From contig CP099605.1 in the NCBI GenBank assembly GCA_024372625.1, positions 248,001 to 312,000 of the forward strand: a stretch of DNA of 64,000 nucleotides, given 5' to 3'. Below are positions 33,442 to 42,668 of the stretch, one piece after another. Origin of the DNA: Comamonadaceae bacterium OTU4NAUVB1. GTDB taxonomy: Bacteria > Pseudomonadota > Gammaproteobacteria > Burkholderiales > Burkholderiaceae_C. The position numbers and the translations under genes are program-made. A model generated the notes under the pieces. The model was not told the origin of the DNA, ran no database searches, and saw only the letters and a program-made list of their open reading frames with translations. Position 1 is the stretch's first letter; the number at the start of each line of letters is the position of its first letter.

Positions 33442-34737
33442 ATGAACGCCTTCAACCCGAACGAATCCATGCAGGCCCTGGGCTCCCAGGCCAAGGCCGC
33501 GTCGGCCCTGATGGCCAAGGCCAGCGCCGCCGTCCGCAACACCGCCCTGCGGGCCCTGGCCCGCCGCCTGCGCGAGGCCGGCCCCGGGCTGGCCGAGGCC
33601 AACGCCCGCGACATCGAGCGTGCCGTCGCCGCCGGGCTCGCCGCGCCCATGGTCGACCGCCTGAAGCTCACGCCGCCGGTGGTCGAGACGGTGGCCCTGG
33701 GCTGCGAGCAGCTCGCCGCCATGCCCGACGTCATCGGCGAGATCATCGGCCTGAAGCAGCAGCCCAGCGGCATCCGGGTGGGCCAGATGCGCGTGCCCAT
33801 CGGGGTCTTCGGCATGATCTACGAGAGCCGGCCGAACGTGACCATCGAGGCCGCGAGCCTGGCCATCAAGAGCGGGAACGCGGCCATCCTGCGCGGCGGC
33901 TCGGAAGCCATCGAGTCGAACAAGGCGCTGGCGCGGCTGGTCGGCGAGGCGCTGGAGGAGGCCGGCCTGCCGGTCGACGCCGTGCAGCTGGTGCGCACCA
34001 CCGACCGCGAGGCCGTCGGCCAGCTCGTCGCCATGCCGCAGTTCGTCGACGTGATCATCCCGCGCGGCGGCAAGGGGCTGATCGAGCGCATCAGCCGCGA
34101 GGCCAAGGTGCCGGTCATCAAGCACCTGGACGGCAACTGCCACGTCTACGTCGACGACACGGCGCCTCTGGACATGGCCGTGCGGGTGGTCGACAACGCC
34201 AAGACGCAGAAGTACAGCCCGTGCAACGCCGCCGAGGGCCTGCTCGTGGCGGCCTCGGTGGCCGAGGTGTTCCTGCCGGAGATCGCCGCCGTGTTCGCGG
34301 CCAAGGGCGTGGAGATGCGCTGCGACCCGGCCGCGGCGGCCATCCTGCGCGCCGACGGCGCCGCCCTGGCCGCCTCGGCGCGGATCGTCGACGCGGTGGA
34401 GGCGGACTGGTCGGAGGAATACCTCGCGGCCGTCATCAGCATCAAGGTGGTGGCCGGGCTGGACGAGGCGATCGCCCATATCAACCGCTATTCGAGCCAC
34501 CACACGGACGCCATCGTCACGCGCGACCACGTCAACGCCCAGCGTTTCCTGCGCGAGGTCGACTCCGCCAGCGTGATGGTCAACGCCAGCACCCGCTTCG
34601 CGGACGGCTTCGAATATGGATTGGGCGCGGAAATCGGCATCAGCACCGACAAGTTTCATGCGCGTGGTCCGGTCGGGATCGAAGGGCTGACTTCGTTGAA
34701 ATACGTGGTGCTCGGACAGGGCGAGGTTCGCGGCTGA
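33442..34737 (+). CDS. proA: Glutamate-5-semialdehyde dehydrogenase (gamma-glutamyl phosphate reductase)
   Basis: Second step of proline synthesis, NADPH-dependent. 431 residues of the aldehyde dehydrogenase superfamily: [18 protein letters not shown] near 118, [47 protein letters not shown] in parts, the catalytic Cys in [12 protein letters not shown] near 260, and C-terminal [31 protein letters not shown] 33442 has no Shine-Dalgarno, but GAAAATG ends 6-7 nt upstream, a possible leaderless start. The proB partner is not in the window. Downstream gap of 131 bp to gshA holds no clear signal. Confidence 0.96.
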   Translation: MNAFNPNESMQALGSQAKAASALMAKASAAVRNTALRALARRLREAGPGLAEANARDIERAVAAGLAAPMVDRLKLTPPVVETVALGCEQLAAMPDVIGEIIGLKQQPSGIRVGQMRVPIGVFGMIYESRPNVTIEAASLAIKSGNAAILRGGSEAIESNKALARLVGEALEEAGLPVDAVQLVRTTDREAVGQLVAMPQFVDVIIPRGGKGLIERISREAKVPVIKHLDGNCHVYVDDTAPLDMAVRVVDNAKTQKYSPCNAAEGLLVAASVAEVFLPEIAAVFAAKGVEMRCDPAAAAILRADGAALAASARIVDAVEADWSEEYLAAVISIKVVAGLDEAIAHINRYSSHHTDAIVTRDHVNAQRFLREVDSASVMVNASTRFADGFEYGLGAEIGISTDKFHARGPVGIEGLTSLKYVVLGQGEVRG

Positions 34738-34868
34738 CGGGTGCGGGCGATGGGCTCGCGACAGGGCGCGATCGCCGTCGGCCCGCCCGGCCGTGCGTTG
34801 CGAATCGCCCCGTCGTCCCCAAATCCTGAAGTCCCACCCAATTTCCGCTCAATGCGCAAGGCCGCCGT

Positions 34869-36170
34869 ATGGTCCCCCACCTCGTCACCGCCCTGACCGG
34901 CCCGATCAACGAACTCGAACAGCGCGTCCTGGACTCCACACCGGCCATCGAGCGCTGGTTCCGTCTGGAATGGATGGAGCACACGCCGCCGTTCTACAGC
35001 GCGGTGGACATCCGCAACGCCGGCTTCAAGCTCGCGCCGGTGGACACCAACCTGTTCCCGGGCGGGTGGAACCACCTCACCGCGCAGATGCTGCCGCTGG
35101 CGGTGCAGGCCGCCCAGGCTGCCATCGAGAAGATCTGTCCGGAGGCGCGCAACCTGCTCGTGGTGCCGGAGAACCGGTCGGACAGCACCTCCTACCTGTC
35201 GAGCATCGCGCAACTGGTGCGCATCTTCCACATGGCGGGGCTGAACGTGCGCATCGGCTCCATCGACCCGGCGATCAAGTCGCCCCGCACGATCGCGCTG
35301 CCCAACGGCGACAGCGTGACCCTGGAGCCGGTGGTGCGCACCAAGCGCCGCCTGGGCATCAAGAACTTCGACCCCTGCACGATCCTGCTGAACAACGACC
35401 TCGCGGCCGGCACGCCCGGCATCCTGGAGGACCTGCACGAGCAGTACCTGCTGCCCCCGGTGCACGCCGGCTGGTCGATCCGCCGCAAGAGCAACCATTT
35501 CCGCGGCTACGAGGAGATCGCCAAGCGCTTCGGCAAGCTGCTGGGGATCGACCCGTGGCTGATCAATCCGATGTCCACGCACGCCCGGGACATCGACCTG
35601 TCCACCGGCGCCGGGCAGGACGACGTCGCCGGCCACGTCGACGCCATGCTGGCCAAGGTGCGGCGCAAGTACAAGGAATACGGCATCAACGAGAAGCCGT
35701 TCGTGATCGTCAAGGCCGACGACGGCAGCCGGGGCATGGGCGTGACCACGGTGCGTGACGCCAAGGATTTCGAGGCCTTCGCCCGCCGCTCGCGCGAGCG
35801 CGCCGCCGAGCCTGGCGACGGCCCGGGCCTGGGCGTGCACGACGTGATCGTCCAGGAAGGCGTGCTGACCAACGAGCGCGTGCACGACAACGTCGCCGAG
35901 CCGGTGGTCTACATGATGGACCGCTACGTGGTGGGCGGGTTCTACCGCGTGCACGCCGGGCGCAGCACCGACGAGAGCCTGGCCCTGCCGGGGGCGAGCT
36001 TCGTGCCGCTGGCGTTCTCCGACAGCGCCCACCTGCCCCAGCCGGGTGCCAAGCCGGGCGCCAGCGCGCCCAACCGCTTCTACATGTACGGCGTGATCGG
36101 CCGCCTGGCGATGGTGGCGGCGAGCTACGAAATGGAAGCCACCGACCCCGACGCCGAGGTCTACGAGTAA
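34869..36170 (+). CDS. gshA: Glutamate-cysteine ligase (proteobacterial type found in Betaproteobacteria)
   Basis: First step of glutathione synthesis: ATP-dependent joining of glutamate and cysteine. 433 residues of the family first described from Acidithiobacillus-like bacteria, distinct from the E. coli enzyme: PPFYSAVDIRNAGFKLAPVDTNLFPGGWNHL in parts, VPENRSDSTSYLSSIAQL, NFDPCTILLNNDLAAG, SNHFRGYEEIAKRFGKLLGIDPW, the ATP-binding KADDGSRGMGVTTV near 285 and VYMMDRYVVGGFYRVHAGRS near 350. Start at ATG 34869. gshB lies 5.5 kb downstream with unrelated genes between. A 24-bp palindrome begins 14 bp after the stop. Confidence 0.94.
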   Translation: MVPHLVTALTGPINELEQRVLDSTPAIERWFRLEWMEHTPPFYSAVDIRNAGFKLAPVDTNLFPGGWNHLTAQMLPLAVQAAQAAIEKICPEARNLLVVPENRSDSTSYLSSIAQLVRIFHMAGLNVRIGSIDPAIKSPRTIALPNGDSVTLEPVVRTKRRLGIKNFDPCTILLNNDLAAGTPGILEDLHEQYLLPPVHAGWSIRRKSNHFRGYEEIAKRFGKLLGIDPWLINPMSTHARDIDLSTGAGQDDVAGHVDAMLAKVRRKYKEYGINEKPFVIVKADDGSRGMGVTTVRDAKDFEAFARRSRERAAEPGDGPGLGVHDVIVQEGVLTNERVHDNVAEPVVYMMDRYVVGGFYRVHAGRSTDESLALPGASFVPLAFSDSAHLPQPGAKPGASAPNRFYMYGVIGRLAMVAASYEMEATDPDAEVYE

Positions 36171-36184
36171 CAGGCGTACGCGAT

Positions 36185-36208
36185 CTTTGCCGCCCCGGGG
36201 CGGCAAAG
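36185..36208. repeat. 24-bp perfect palindrome between gshA and kup
   Basis: Half-site CTTTGCCGCCCC with no spacer. In RNA it can fold to a hairpin of at least 10 bp just after gshA, but no T tract follows. It also fills the space between TTTGCC (36186-36191) and CAGAAT (36210-36215), an 18-bp-spaced promoter-like pair for kup, so it may instead be an operator. Confidence 0.6.
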
Positions 36209-36304
36209 GCAGAATAGCGGCCCCACAGCCAACGGAAAAACAGGCGACGCGACGCGAACGGGCAGTGCCGCCCGCTCAGACGCCGACGTCGTTTCCCCCG
36301 ACCC

Positions 36305-38173
36305 GTGTCCTCCCCCAAAAGCTCCTCGGCTGGCCTGATCCTGGGCGCCATCGGCGTCGTCTACGGCGACATCGGCACCAGCGTGCTGTACGCGACCAAG
36401 GAGGTGTTCGGTCACGGCCACGTGCCGTTCACGATCGAGAACGTCTACGGCATCCTGTCGATGTTCTTCTGGACGCTGACGACCATCGTCTCGATCAAGT
36501 ACGTGGTGCTGGTGCTGCGCGCGGATAACGAGGGCGAGGGCGGTCTGGTGGCGATGCTGGCGCTGGCCTCGCGCGCGGTGGCCGACAAGCCCCGGCTGCG
36601 CAGCGTGCTGCTGGCCGTGGGCATCTTCGGCACCTCCCTGTTCTACGGCGACGGCGTCATCACGCCGGCCATCTCGGTGCTGTCGGCGGTCGAGGGGCTG
36701 GAGGTGGTGTCGCCGCACTTCACGCGCTATGTCATCCCGATCACGCTGGTGGTGCTGTTCGTTCTGTTCCTGGTGCAGAAGCGCGGCACGGCGGGCATCG
36801 GCAAGTTCTTCGGGCCGGTGACGCTGGTGTGGTTCGTGGTGCTGGCGGTGCTGGGCGTCTCGCAGATCCTCAACCACCCGGAGATCCTCAAGGCGGTCAA
36901 CCCCTACTACGCGCTCCGGTTCATCTGGGACAACCCGATGACCAGCTTCATCGTCCTGGGCGCCACCGTGCTGTGCGTGACCGGCGCCGAGGCGCTCTAT
37001 GCCGATCTCGGGCACTTCGGCAAGGGCCCCATCCGCATCGCGTGGTTCTCGGTGGTGATGCCCGCGCTCACGCTGAACTATTTCGGCCAGGGCGCGCTGC
37101 TGCTGGAGAACCCCGAGGCGGTGAAGAACCCCTTCTTCATGATGGCGCCCGAATGGGCCCTCGTGCCGCTGGTGCTGCTGGCCACGCTGGCCACCGTGAT
37201 CGCCTCGCAGGCGCTCATCACGGGCGCCTTCAGCGTCACGCGCCAGGTGATCCAGCTGGGCTACCTGCCGCGCCTGAACATCGAGCACACCAGCGTGCGC
37301 TCGGCCGGGCAGATCTACATCCCGTTCATCAACTGGGGACTGTTCGTGGCCATCGTGCTGGCGGTGGTGATGTTCCGCTCGTCGAGCAACCTGGCCGCCG
37401 CCTACGGCATCGCCGTGACCACCGACATGCTCATCACGACGGTGCTGACCTTCTTCGTGATCCGCTACGCCTGGAAGCTGCCGCTCGCGCTGTGCATCGG
37501 CGCGACCTCGGCCTTCTTCGTCATCGACTTCGCCTTCTTCGCCTCCAACCTGCTGAAGCTGCCCGAGGGCGGCTGGTTCCCGCTGATGATCGGCGGGGGC
37601 ATCTTCATGCTGATGATCACCTGGAAGGAAGGCCGGCGCCTGATGGGCGAGGCGCAGCGCTCCGACGCGATCGACCTGCGCAGCTTCCTGGACGCCGTCT
37701 TCGTCAGCCCGCCCGTGCGCGTGGAGGGTTCGGCCGTCTTCCTGACCGCCGAGCCGGGGTCGGTGCCCAACGCGCTGCTGCACAACCTCAAGCACAACAA
37801 GGTGCTCCACGCGCAGAACCTGTTCGTCACGGTGCGCAGCCACGAGGTGCCGTGGATCCCGATGGCGCAGCGCGTGGAGATCACGCCGCTGGGCCATCAC
37901 TGCTGGCAGGTGGTGGTGAACTACGGCTTCAAGAACGACATCGACCTGCCGCGCGCCCTGGAGAACGCCCGCATGCGCGGCTGCCAGCTCGAACGCATGA
38001 CGACGAGCTACTTCCTCTCGCGCGACGTCGTCATCCCCACGATCGGCAGCGGCATGGCGCCCTGGCGGGAGAAGCTGTTCGCGCAGATGCACCACAACGC
38101 GAGCGGTGCCGCGGGCTTCCTCAACCTGCCCACCAACGCGGTGGTGGAGCTGGGCTCGAAGATCGAGATCTGA
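36305..38173 (+). CDS. kup: Low-affinity potassium transporter Kup
   Basis: K+/H+ symporter of the inner membrane. 622 residues with about 12 transmembrane segments in the first 430 residues and a C-terminal cytoplasmic domain. Family motifs: [22 protein letters not shown] at the N-terminus, [58 protein letters not shown] and [15 protein letters not shown]. It begins with GTG at 36305; no ATG in frame is nearer and no strong ribosome site is visible. Preceded by the 24-bp palindrome and a CAGAAT element. In enterics PtsN influences K+ uptake; whether that holds here is unknown. Confidence 0.95.
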   Translation: MSSPKSSSAGLILGAIGVVYGDIGTSVLYATKEVFGHGHVPFTIENVYGILSMFFWTLTTIVSIKYVVLVLRADNEGEGGLVAMLALASRAVADKPRLRSVLLAVGIFGTSLFYGDGVITPAISVLSAVEGLEVVSPHFTRYVIPITLVVLFVLFLVQKRGTAGIGKFFGPVTLVWFVVLAVLGVSQILNHPEILKAVNPYYALRFIWDNPMTSFIVLGATVLCVTGAEALYADLGHFGKGPIRIAWFSVVMPALTLNYFGQGALLLENPEAVKNPFFMMAPEWALVPLVLLATLATVIASQALITGAFSVTRQVIQLGYLPRLNIEHTSVRSAGQIYIPFINWGLFVAIVLAVVMFRSSSNLAAAYGIAVTTDMLITTVLTFFVIRYAWKLPLALCIGATSAFFVIDFAFFASNLLKLPEGGWFPLMIGGGIFMLMITWKEGRRLMGEAQRSDAIDLRSFLDAVFVSPPVRVEGSAVFLTAEPGSVPNALLHNLKHNKVLHAQNLFVTVRSHEVPWIPMAQRVEITPLGHHCWQVVVNYGFKNDIDLPRALENARMRGCQLERMTTSYFLSRDVVIPTIGSGMAPWREKLFAQMHHNASGAAGFLNLPTNAVVELGSKIEI

Positions 38174-38226
38174 CGCCGCGCGCGGAACGACGCGCCGCCG
38201 CGCCCGGTTCTTGCTGCGGCCCCGCC

Positions 38227-38829
38227 ATGTCCTCCCTGCGCCACAGTCATTTCGAGGACGCCCAGGCGATCTTCGCCGGCACGCTGTTCGTCTCGCTCGC
38301 GCTCATCCTGTTCAACCAGGTCGGGCTGCTGACCGGCGGCGCGGCGGGCATCGCCTTCCTGCTGCACTACCTCACGGGGGTGGGTTTCGGAAAGCTGTTC
38401 TTCCTGGTCAACGTGCCGTTCTACGGCTTCGCGTGGGTGCGCATGGGGCGCGAGTTCACGCTCAAGACCTTCGTCGCGATCGCGATGCTCTCGGCGATGA
38501 CCGAATGGTCGCCCGCGCTGTTCGCCATCGAGCGCCTGCACCCGGCCTACGCGGCGGTGCTTGGCGGACTGCTCCTGGGCGCGGGCTGCCTGTTCCTGGC
38601 CCGCCACCGCGGCAGCCTGGGCGGCGCGACCATCGTCTCGCTCTACATGCAGGAGAAGCACGGCTGGCGCGCCGGCAAGGTGCAGCTGTGCATCGACTGC
38701 AGCATCGTCGCGCTGGCTTTCCTGGCGATCGAGCCGACCCGGGTGCTGTACTCGGTGCTGGGGTCGGTGGTGATGAGCGTGTTCCTGGCGGTCAACCACA
38801 AGCCGGGGCGCTACGTCACGGCGGTCTAG
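38227..38829 (+). CDS. YitT family membrane protein
   Basis: Integral inner-membrane protein of 200 residues with 5-6 hydrophobic segments. The first, IFAGTLFVSLALILFNQVGLLTGGAAGIAFLLHYL in parts, carries the GLLTGGAAGIAFLLHY motif of the YitT/DUF161 group; GFGKLFFLVNVPFYGFAWVRMG and LGGLLLGAGCLFLARHRGSLGGATIVSLYMQEK are the other conserved parts. The function of the family is unknown. It follows kup by 53 bp on the same strand and may share its transcript. It converges on the deacetylase gene with only 10 bp between stops. Confidence 0.88.
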   Translation: MSSLRHSHFEDAQAIFAGTLFVSLALILFNQVGLLTGGAAGIAFLLHYLTGVGFGKLFFLVNVPFYGFAWVRMGREFTLKTFVAIAMLSAMTEWSPALFAIERLHPAYAAVLGGLLLGAGCLFLARHRGSLGGATIVSLYMQEKHGWRAGKVQLCIDCSIVALAFLAIEPTRVLYSVLGSVVMSVFLAVNHKPGRYVTAV

Positions 38830-38839
38830 GGCCGACCGG

Positions 38840-39781
38840 TCAGGCGAAATCGTCCGGACGCTCGGCCGCCAGCGTGCGCATGTGCGCGGCGATGGCCCCC
38901 GGCGTGGTGAACCAGACCTCGCCCCGGTCCCGGGCGCGCGCCAGGTGCGCGAGCGCGGTGCGCAGGTGCCGCAGGCGATAGGGCTGGCCCACGATGTACG
39001 GGTGCAGCGCCAGGCCCATCACCAGCGGCTGCGCGCGCGACTGCTCGCGCATCTCGTCGAAGTTGTCGATCACCATGGCGGTGAAGTCCTTCATGTCCAT
39101 CTGGCGGCCCATGATCATCGGGATGTCGTTGAGCTCCTGCGGGTAGGGCACCGACCAGAGCGTGCCGCCGCCGCGCGTGCGCAGGCGCGTCGGCTGGTCG
39201 TCGTGGCACCAGTTGAGCGTGTAGCCGTAGCCGGTCTCGGCCAGCAGGTCGGGCGTCGCGGCGCTCTCGGAGATCCAGGGCGACAGCCAGCCGGCCGGCG
39301 TCTGGCCGCTCTCCAGCGCGATGCGGTCGCGGCAGCGCGCCAGCAGGGCGCGCTCGTCGGCCTCGGCGAGGCCGCCCTGGCGCTCGGCGTTGCTGTGGCC
39401 GTGGCCGACGAGCTCGTCGCCGCGTGCCACGCAGGCCCGCACCAGTTCCGGACAGTGGTCGTAGAGCGCGGTGTTGATCAGCGCGCCCGTGGGCAGGCCG
39501 AGCGCGTCGAACAGCTCGAGGCAGCGCCACGCGCCCACGCGGTTGCCGTACTCGCGCCAGCCGTGGTTGAGCACGTCGGGCTGCGGCGCGGCCGGAGCGA
39601 GGTTCGCGCCCAGCCCGTCGCCGAAGGCGAAGTGCTCCAGGTTGAAGCCCAGGTACACCGCCAGCCGCGCGCCGTTGGGCCAGAGGTGGTCCGCTCGCCG
39701 CGTGATGGGCCGGTAGTCGAAGCGGCCGTGGCCGGGGAGCCGGCCGGGCCAGCGGGTGGAGGTCGGGTCGGGGGTCGTCAT
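38840..39781 (-). CDS. Polysaccharide deacetylase (NodB-homology) family protein
   Basis: Predicted metal-dependent hydrolase of 313 residues, cytoplasmic (no signal peptide). YGNRVGAWRCLELFDALGLPTGALINTALYDHCPELV, in parts, is the barrel start and DELVGHGHSNAERQGGL carries the His metal ligand. AGWLSPWISESAATPDLLAETGYGY and LHPYIVGQPYRLRHL with the late His follow. This layout is that of allantoinase PuuE and related cyclic-amide hydrolases rather than secreted chitin deacetylases, so a small-molecule amide is a likelier substrate; this is inference. It sits 16 bp after an NTF2-like gene, on the same strand, and diverges as a pair from benE. Confidence 0.85.
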   Translation of the reverse strand: MTTPDPTSTRWPGRLPGHGRFDYRPITRRADHLWPNGARLAVYLGFNLEHFAFGDGLGANLAPAAPQPDVLNHGWREYGNRVGAWRCLELFDALGLPTGALINTALYDHCPELVRACVARGDELVGHGHSNAERQGGLAEADERALLARCRDRIALESGQTPAGWLSPWISESAATPDLLAETGYGYTLNWCHDDQPTRLRTRGGGTLWSVPYPQELNDIPMIMGRQMDMKDFTAMVIDNFDEMREQSRAQPLVMGLALHPYIVGQPYRLRHLRTALAHLARARDRGEVWFTTPGAIAAHMRTLAAERPDDFA

Positions 39782-39797
39782 CGCGGGGCCTCGGCGC

Positions 39798-40229
39798 TCA
39801 GGACGCGGCCAGGCCGGCACGCACCAGCAGCCACTCGGCGCTGTCGTTCCAGACGTCCATGCCCACGATGAGGCCGTGGCGCACCACGTAGCGGTCGACG
39901 TAGCGGTTGCCCTCGAAGGCCGTGCCGTCGGGCCAGGCGCCATGCAGCGTGCCCAGGCTGTAGACCACGGTCTCCGCCGGCGTGCCCCCGGCCACCACCT
40001 CGGTGCGTTCGATCCGTTTCTTGACCCAGGCATAGCGCTTCGCGTTGAAGGCGGAGGTGTCGGCCGGCCGCGTCATCGCGCGGTTGCCGGTGAAGCGGAT
40101 GCGGATGTCCGGCGCGGTGAAGCGCGAGGCGGCGGCCGGGTCGGGAATCATGACCAGGCGCAGGAACTCGTCGACCACGGCGGCGGGATCGGTCGGTCGC
40201 GGGGCGTCGGTCGTCGGGGGGATGCTCAT
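39798..40229 (-). CDS. SnoaL/NTF2-like domain protein
   Basis: 143 residues with one NTF2-like cone fold: VVDEFLRLVMIPDPAAASRFTAPDIRIRFTGN in parts, FNAKRYAWVKKRIERTEVV, and VYSLGTLHGAWPDGTAFEGNRYVDRYVVRHGLIVGMDVWNDSAEWLL in parts. Members act as isomerases, hydrolases or only bind ligands, so no reaction can be assigned. It starts at ATG 40229 and is first of a two-gene group with the deacetylase. Divergent from benE across 129 bp. Probably part of a small uncharacterised catabolic or detoxifying unit. Confidence 0.85.
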   Translation of the reverse strand: MSIPPTTDAPRPTDPAAVVDEFLRLVMIPDPAAASRFTAPDIRIRFTGNRAMTRPADTSAFNAKRYAWVKKRIERTEVVAGGTPAETVVYSLGTLHGAWPDGTAFEGNRYVDRYVVRHGLIVGMDVWNDSAEWLLVRAGLAAS

Positions 40230-40346
40230 TTCACTGCTCCATCGGGATGCGGGGTCGGCCAGGGTAGCCGGCGGGGTGACCGCGTGCAGCAAGTCACATG
40301 CCCGTGGCGGCGCGCCGTCGCGCCCCGGGGCGCGTCGCGCGACCGG

Positions 40347-40352
40347 CACAAT
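40347..40352 (+). promoter_or_regulatory. Candidate -10 box of benE
   Basis: CACAAT followed by CG, ending 6 nt before ATG 40359; the transcript would be leaderless. No -35 match. Confidence 0.35.
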
Positions 40353-40358
40353 CGCGCG

Positions 40359-41675
40359 ATGCGTTTCCTCAAGGACCTGAGCCTTTCCGCCTTCACCGCC
40401 GGCTTCGTGGCGGTGCTGGTGGGTTTCACCAGTTCGGTCGTGATCGTGTTCCAGGCCGCGCGGGCCTTCGGCGCGACGCCGGAGATGATCGCCTCCTGGA
40501 TGTGGGCGCTGGGGCTGGGCATGGGACTGGCGTCGGCCCTGCCCTCGCTGTGGCTGAGGAAGCCAGTGATGATCGCCTGGAGCACGCCCGGCGCGGCCGT
40601 GCTGGCCACCGCCGGCGCGGGTTACGGGATGGGCGAGGCGGTGGGCGCCTTCATCGTCTGCGCGGCGCTCATCACGCTGGCCGGCGCCACCGGGCTGTTC
40701 GAACGCGTCATGAATCGCATCCCGATGGCGCTCGCCTCGGCCCTGCTCGCCGGCGTGCTGGCGCGCTTCGGCCTCGCCGGCTTCGCCGCCGCCCAGACCG
40801 CGCTGCCGCTGGTGCTGCTGATGCTGGGCACCTACCTGGCCGGCAAGCGCTTCGCGCCGCGCTACGCGGTGCCGCTGACGCTGGTGGTGGCCGTCGCCTT
40901 CGCGGCGGCGCGCGGCGAGCTGGCCTGGTCGACGGTGCATTTCAGCCTGGCGATGCCGGTCTTCACGATGCCGGTGTTCACCTGGCAGGCGGCCGTCAGC
41001 CTGGCGCTGCCGCTGTTCGTCGTGACCATGGCGTCGCAGAACCTGCCGGGCGTGGCGGCCATCCGCGCGGCCGGCTACGACCTGCCGATCTCCAGGCTCA
41101 TCACCCTGACCGGCGTGGCGACGCTGGTGCTCGCGCCCTTCGGCGGCTACGCGCTCAACCTCAGCGCCATCACCGCCGCCATCTGCATGGGCCGCGAGGC
41201 GCACGAGGATCCGGCGCGGCGCTACACGGCGGCGGTGAGCTGCGGCGCGATCTACGTCGTCATCGGCCTGTTCGGCGCCGCCGTCACGGGGCTGCTGACG
41301 GCGTTCCCGGCGGAACTGGTCGCCGCCATCGCCGGCCTCGCCCTGCTGGGCACCATCGGCGGCGGCCTGGCCGCGGCGCTGCGCGACGAGCCTCACCGGG
41401 AGGCGGCGCTGATCACTTTCCTGGTGACGCTCTCGGGCGTGACGGTCGCAGGCATCGGCTCTGCCTTCTGGGGGGTGGTGGCGGGTGGCGTGGCGCTCGC
41501 CGCGCAGCGCGTCGGCCGGGCAAAGGCCCCGACCGGCAAGGACATCGCGCCGGCCTGCAAGATCAGGCTCGACGACCGCGCCGGCCCGACGTCCGCCGGC
41601 GCGCCGGCCGGACCGGACCCGTCGCGTGCCCCCGGCACCTCCTCTCCGCATCCTTCCTCCCCGAACCGACCATGA
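40359..41675 (+). CDS. benE: BenE family (benzoate/H+ symporter type) transporter
   Basis: Inner-membrane transporter of 438 residues with about 11-12 hydrophobic segments. FTAGFVAVLVGFTSSVVIVFQAA, WSTPGAAVLATAG, LFVVTMASQNLPGVAAIRAAGY and PFGGYALNLSAITAAICMGREAHEDP are typical of BenE. Many BenE homologues are not near benzoate genes and the substrate is unproved here. The last 45 residues or so are Pro/Ala/Ser-rich, after AAQRVGRAK, and look unlike the family; they run into the gshB start. The stop overlaps gshB by 4 bp (ATGA). Divergent from the NTF2-like/deacetylase pair. Confidence 0.9.
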   Translation: MRFLKDLSLSAFTAGFVAVLVGFTSSVVIVFQAARAFGATPEMIASWMWALGLGMGLASALPSLWLRKPVMIAWSTPGAAVLATAGAGYGMGEAVGAFIVCAALITLAGATGLFERVMNRIPMALASALLAGVLARFGLAGFAAAQTALPLVLLMLGTYLAGKRFAPRYAVPLTLVVAVAFAAARGELAWSTVHFSLAMPVFTMPVFTWQAAVSLALPLFVVTMASQNLPGVAAIRAAGYDLPISRLITLTGVATLVLAPFGGYALNLSAITAAICMGREAHEDPARRYTAAVSCGAIYVVIGLFGAAVTGLLTAFPAELVAAIAGLALLGTIGGGLAAALRDEPHREAALITFLVTLSGVTVAGIGSAFWGVVAGGVALAAQRVGRAKAPTGKDIAPACKIRLDDRAGPTSAGAPAGPDPSRAPGTSSPHPSSPNRP

Positions 41676-42622
41676 ACTTCCTCTTCGTCGCCGATCCGAT
41701 CGAGCAATTCAAGACCTACAAGGACACCACCTTCGCCATGATGCGCGAGGCCCAGCGGCGCGGGCACCGCATCGCGGCGTGCCTGCCACAGGACCTGCAG
41801 TGGCGATCCGGCGGCGTGGTGGAGGCGCAGCTGCGCTGGATCACGCTCACCGGCGCGCCCGTGGCGTGGTTCGTCGAGGACGCGGTCGAGACGAAGGCGC
41901 TCAAGGATTTCGACGCCGTGCTGATGCGCAAGGACCCGCCCTTCGACGCCGAGTACATCTACGCGACGCACCTGCTGGAGCAGGCCGAGCGCGAGGGCGC
42001 GCGCGTGGTCAACAAGCCCCGCGCGCTGCGCGACCACCCCGAGAAGCTGGCGATCATGCAGTTTCCGCAGTTCACCACGCCGACCCTGGTCACGCGCAGC
42101 GAGGCGGCGGTCAAGGCCTTCCACGCCGAGCACGGCGACGTCATCCTCAAGCCGCTCGACGGCATGGGCGGCATGGGCATCTTCCGCGTGCGGCAGGACG
42201 CGCTGAACCTCGGCTCGATCGTGGAGACGCTCAACAAGGGCGGCGCCGAGACCCTCATGGTGCAGCGCTTCGTGCCGCAGATCGCCGAGGGCGACAAGCG
42301 CATCCTGATCATCGCGGGCGAGCCGGCGCCCTTCGTGCTCGCGCGCATCCCGCAGGGCACCGAGGTGCGCGGCAACCTGGCCGCCGGCGGCAAGGGCGTG
42401 GCCCAGCCGCTGACCGCCAGGAACCGCGAGATCGCCGAGACCGTGGGCCGCACGCTCGCGCCGCGCGGGCTGCTGCTGATCGGCCTGGACGTCATCGGCG
42501 ACTCGGTCACCGAGATCAACGTCACCAGCCCGACCTGCTTCCAGGAGATCACCGACCAGACCGGCTTCGACGTGCCGGCGATGTTCGTCGATGCGCTGGA
42601 GGCGCACCTGGCGGCGGCCTGA
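41672..42622 (+). CDS. gshB: Glutathione synthetase
   Basis: Adds glycine to gamma-glutamylcysteine using ATP. 316 residues: MNFLFVADPIEQFKTYKDTTFAMMREAQRRGH in parts, VLMRKDPPFDAEYIYATHLLEQAE near 88, ILKPLDGMGGMGIFRV near 160, MVQRFVPQIAEGDKRILII near 200, RGNLAAGGKGVAQPLT and GLDVIGDSVTEINVTSPTCFQEI. ATG 41672 overlaps the benE stop in ATGA, so it is translated behind benE unless an internal promoter exists. Its partner gshA is 5.5 kb upstream on the same strand. Convergent with the siderophore receptor gene. Confidence 0.97.
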   Translation: MNFLFVADPIEQFKTYKDTTFAMMREAQRRGHRIAACLPQDLQWRSGGVVEAQLRWITLTGAPVAWFVEDAVETKALKDFDAVLMRKDPPFDAEYIYATHLLEQAEREGARVVNKPRALRDHPEKLAIMQFPQFTTPTLVTRSEAAVKAFHAEHGDVILKPLDGMGGMGIFRVRQDALNLGSIVETLNKGGAETLMVQRFVPQIAEGDKRILIIAGEPAPFVLARIPQGTEVRGNLAAGGKGVAQPLTARNREIAETVGRTLAPRGLLLIGLDVIGDSVTEINVTSPTCFQEITDQTGFDVPAMFVDALEAHLAAA

Positions 42623-42644
42623 GGACGGGCCGCGCGGAAACCGA

Positions 42645-42663
42645 CGCCCGGTGGGCCCGGGCG
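42645..42663. terminator. Hairpin between convergent gshB and receptor gene
   Basis: Perfect 7-bp arms CGCCCGG/CCGGGCG with a 5-nt loop in the 46-bp gap between stops. GC-only and without a T tract, so termination is plausible but not certain. Confidence 0.4.
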
Positions 42664-42668
42664 CCGCC

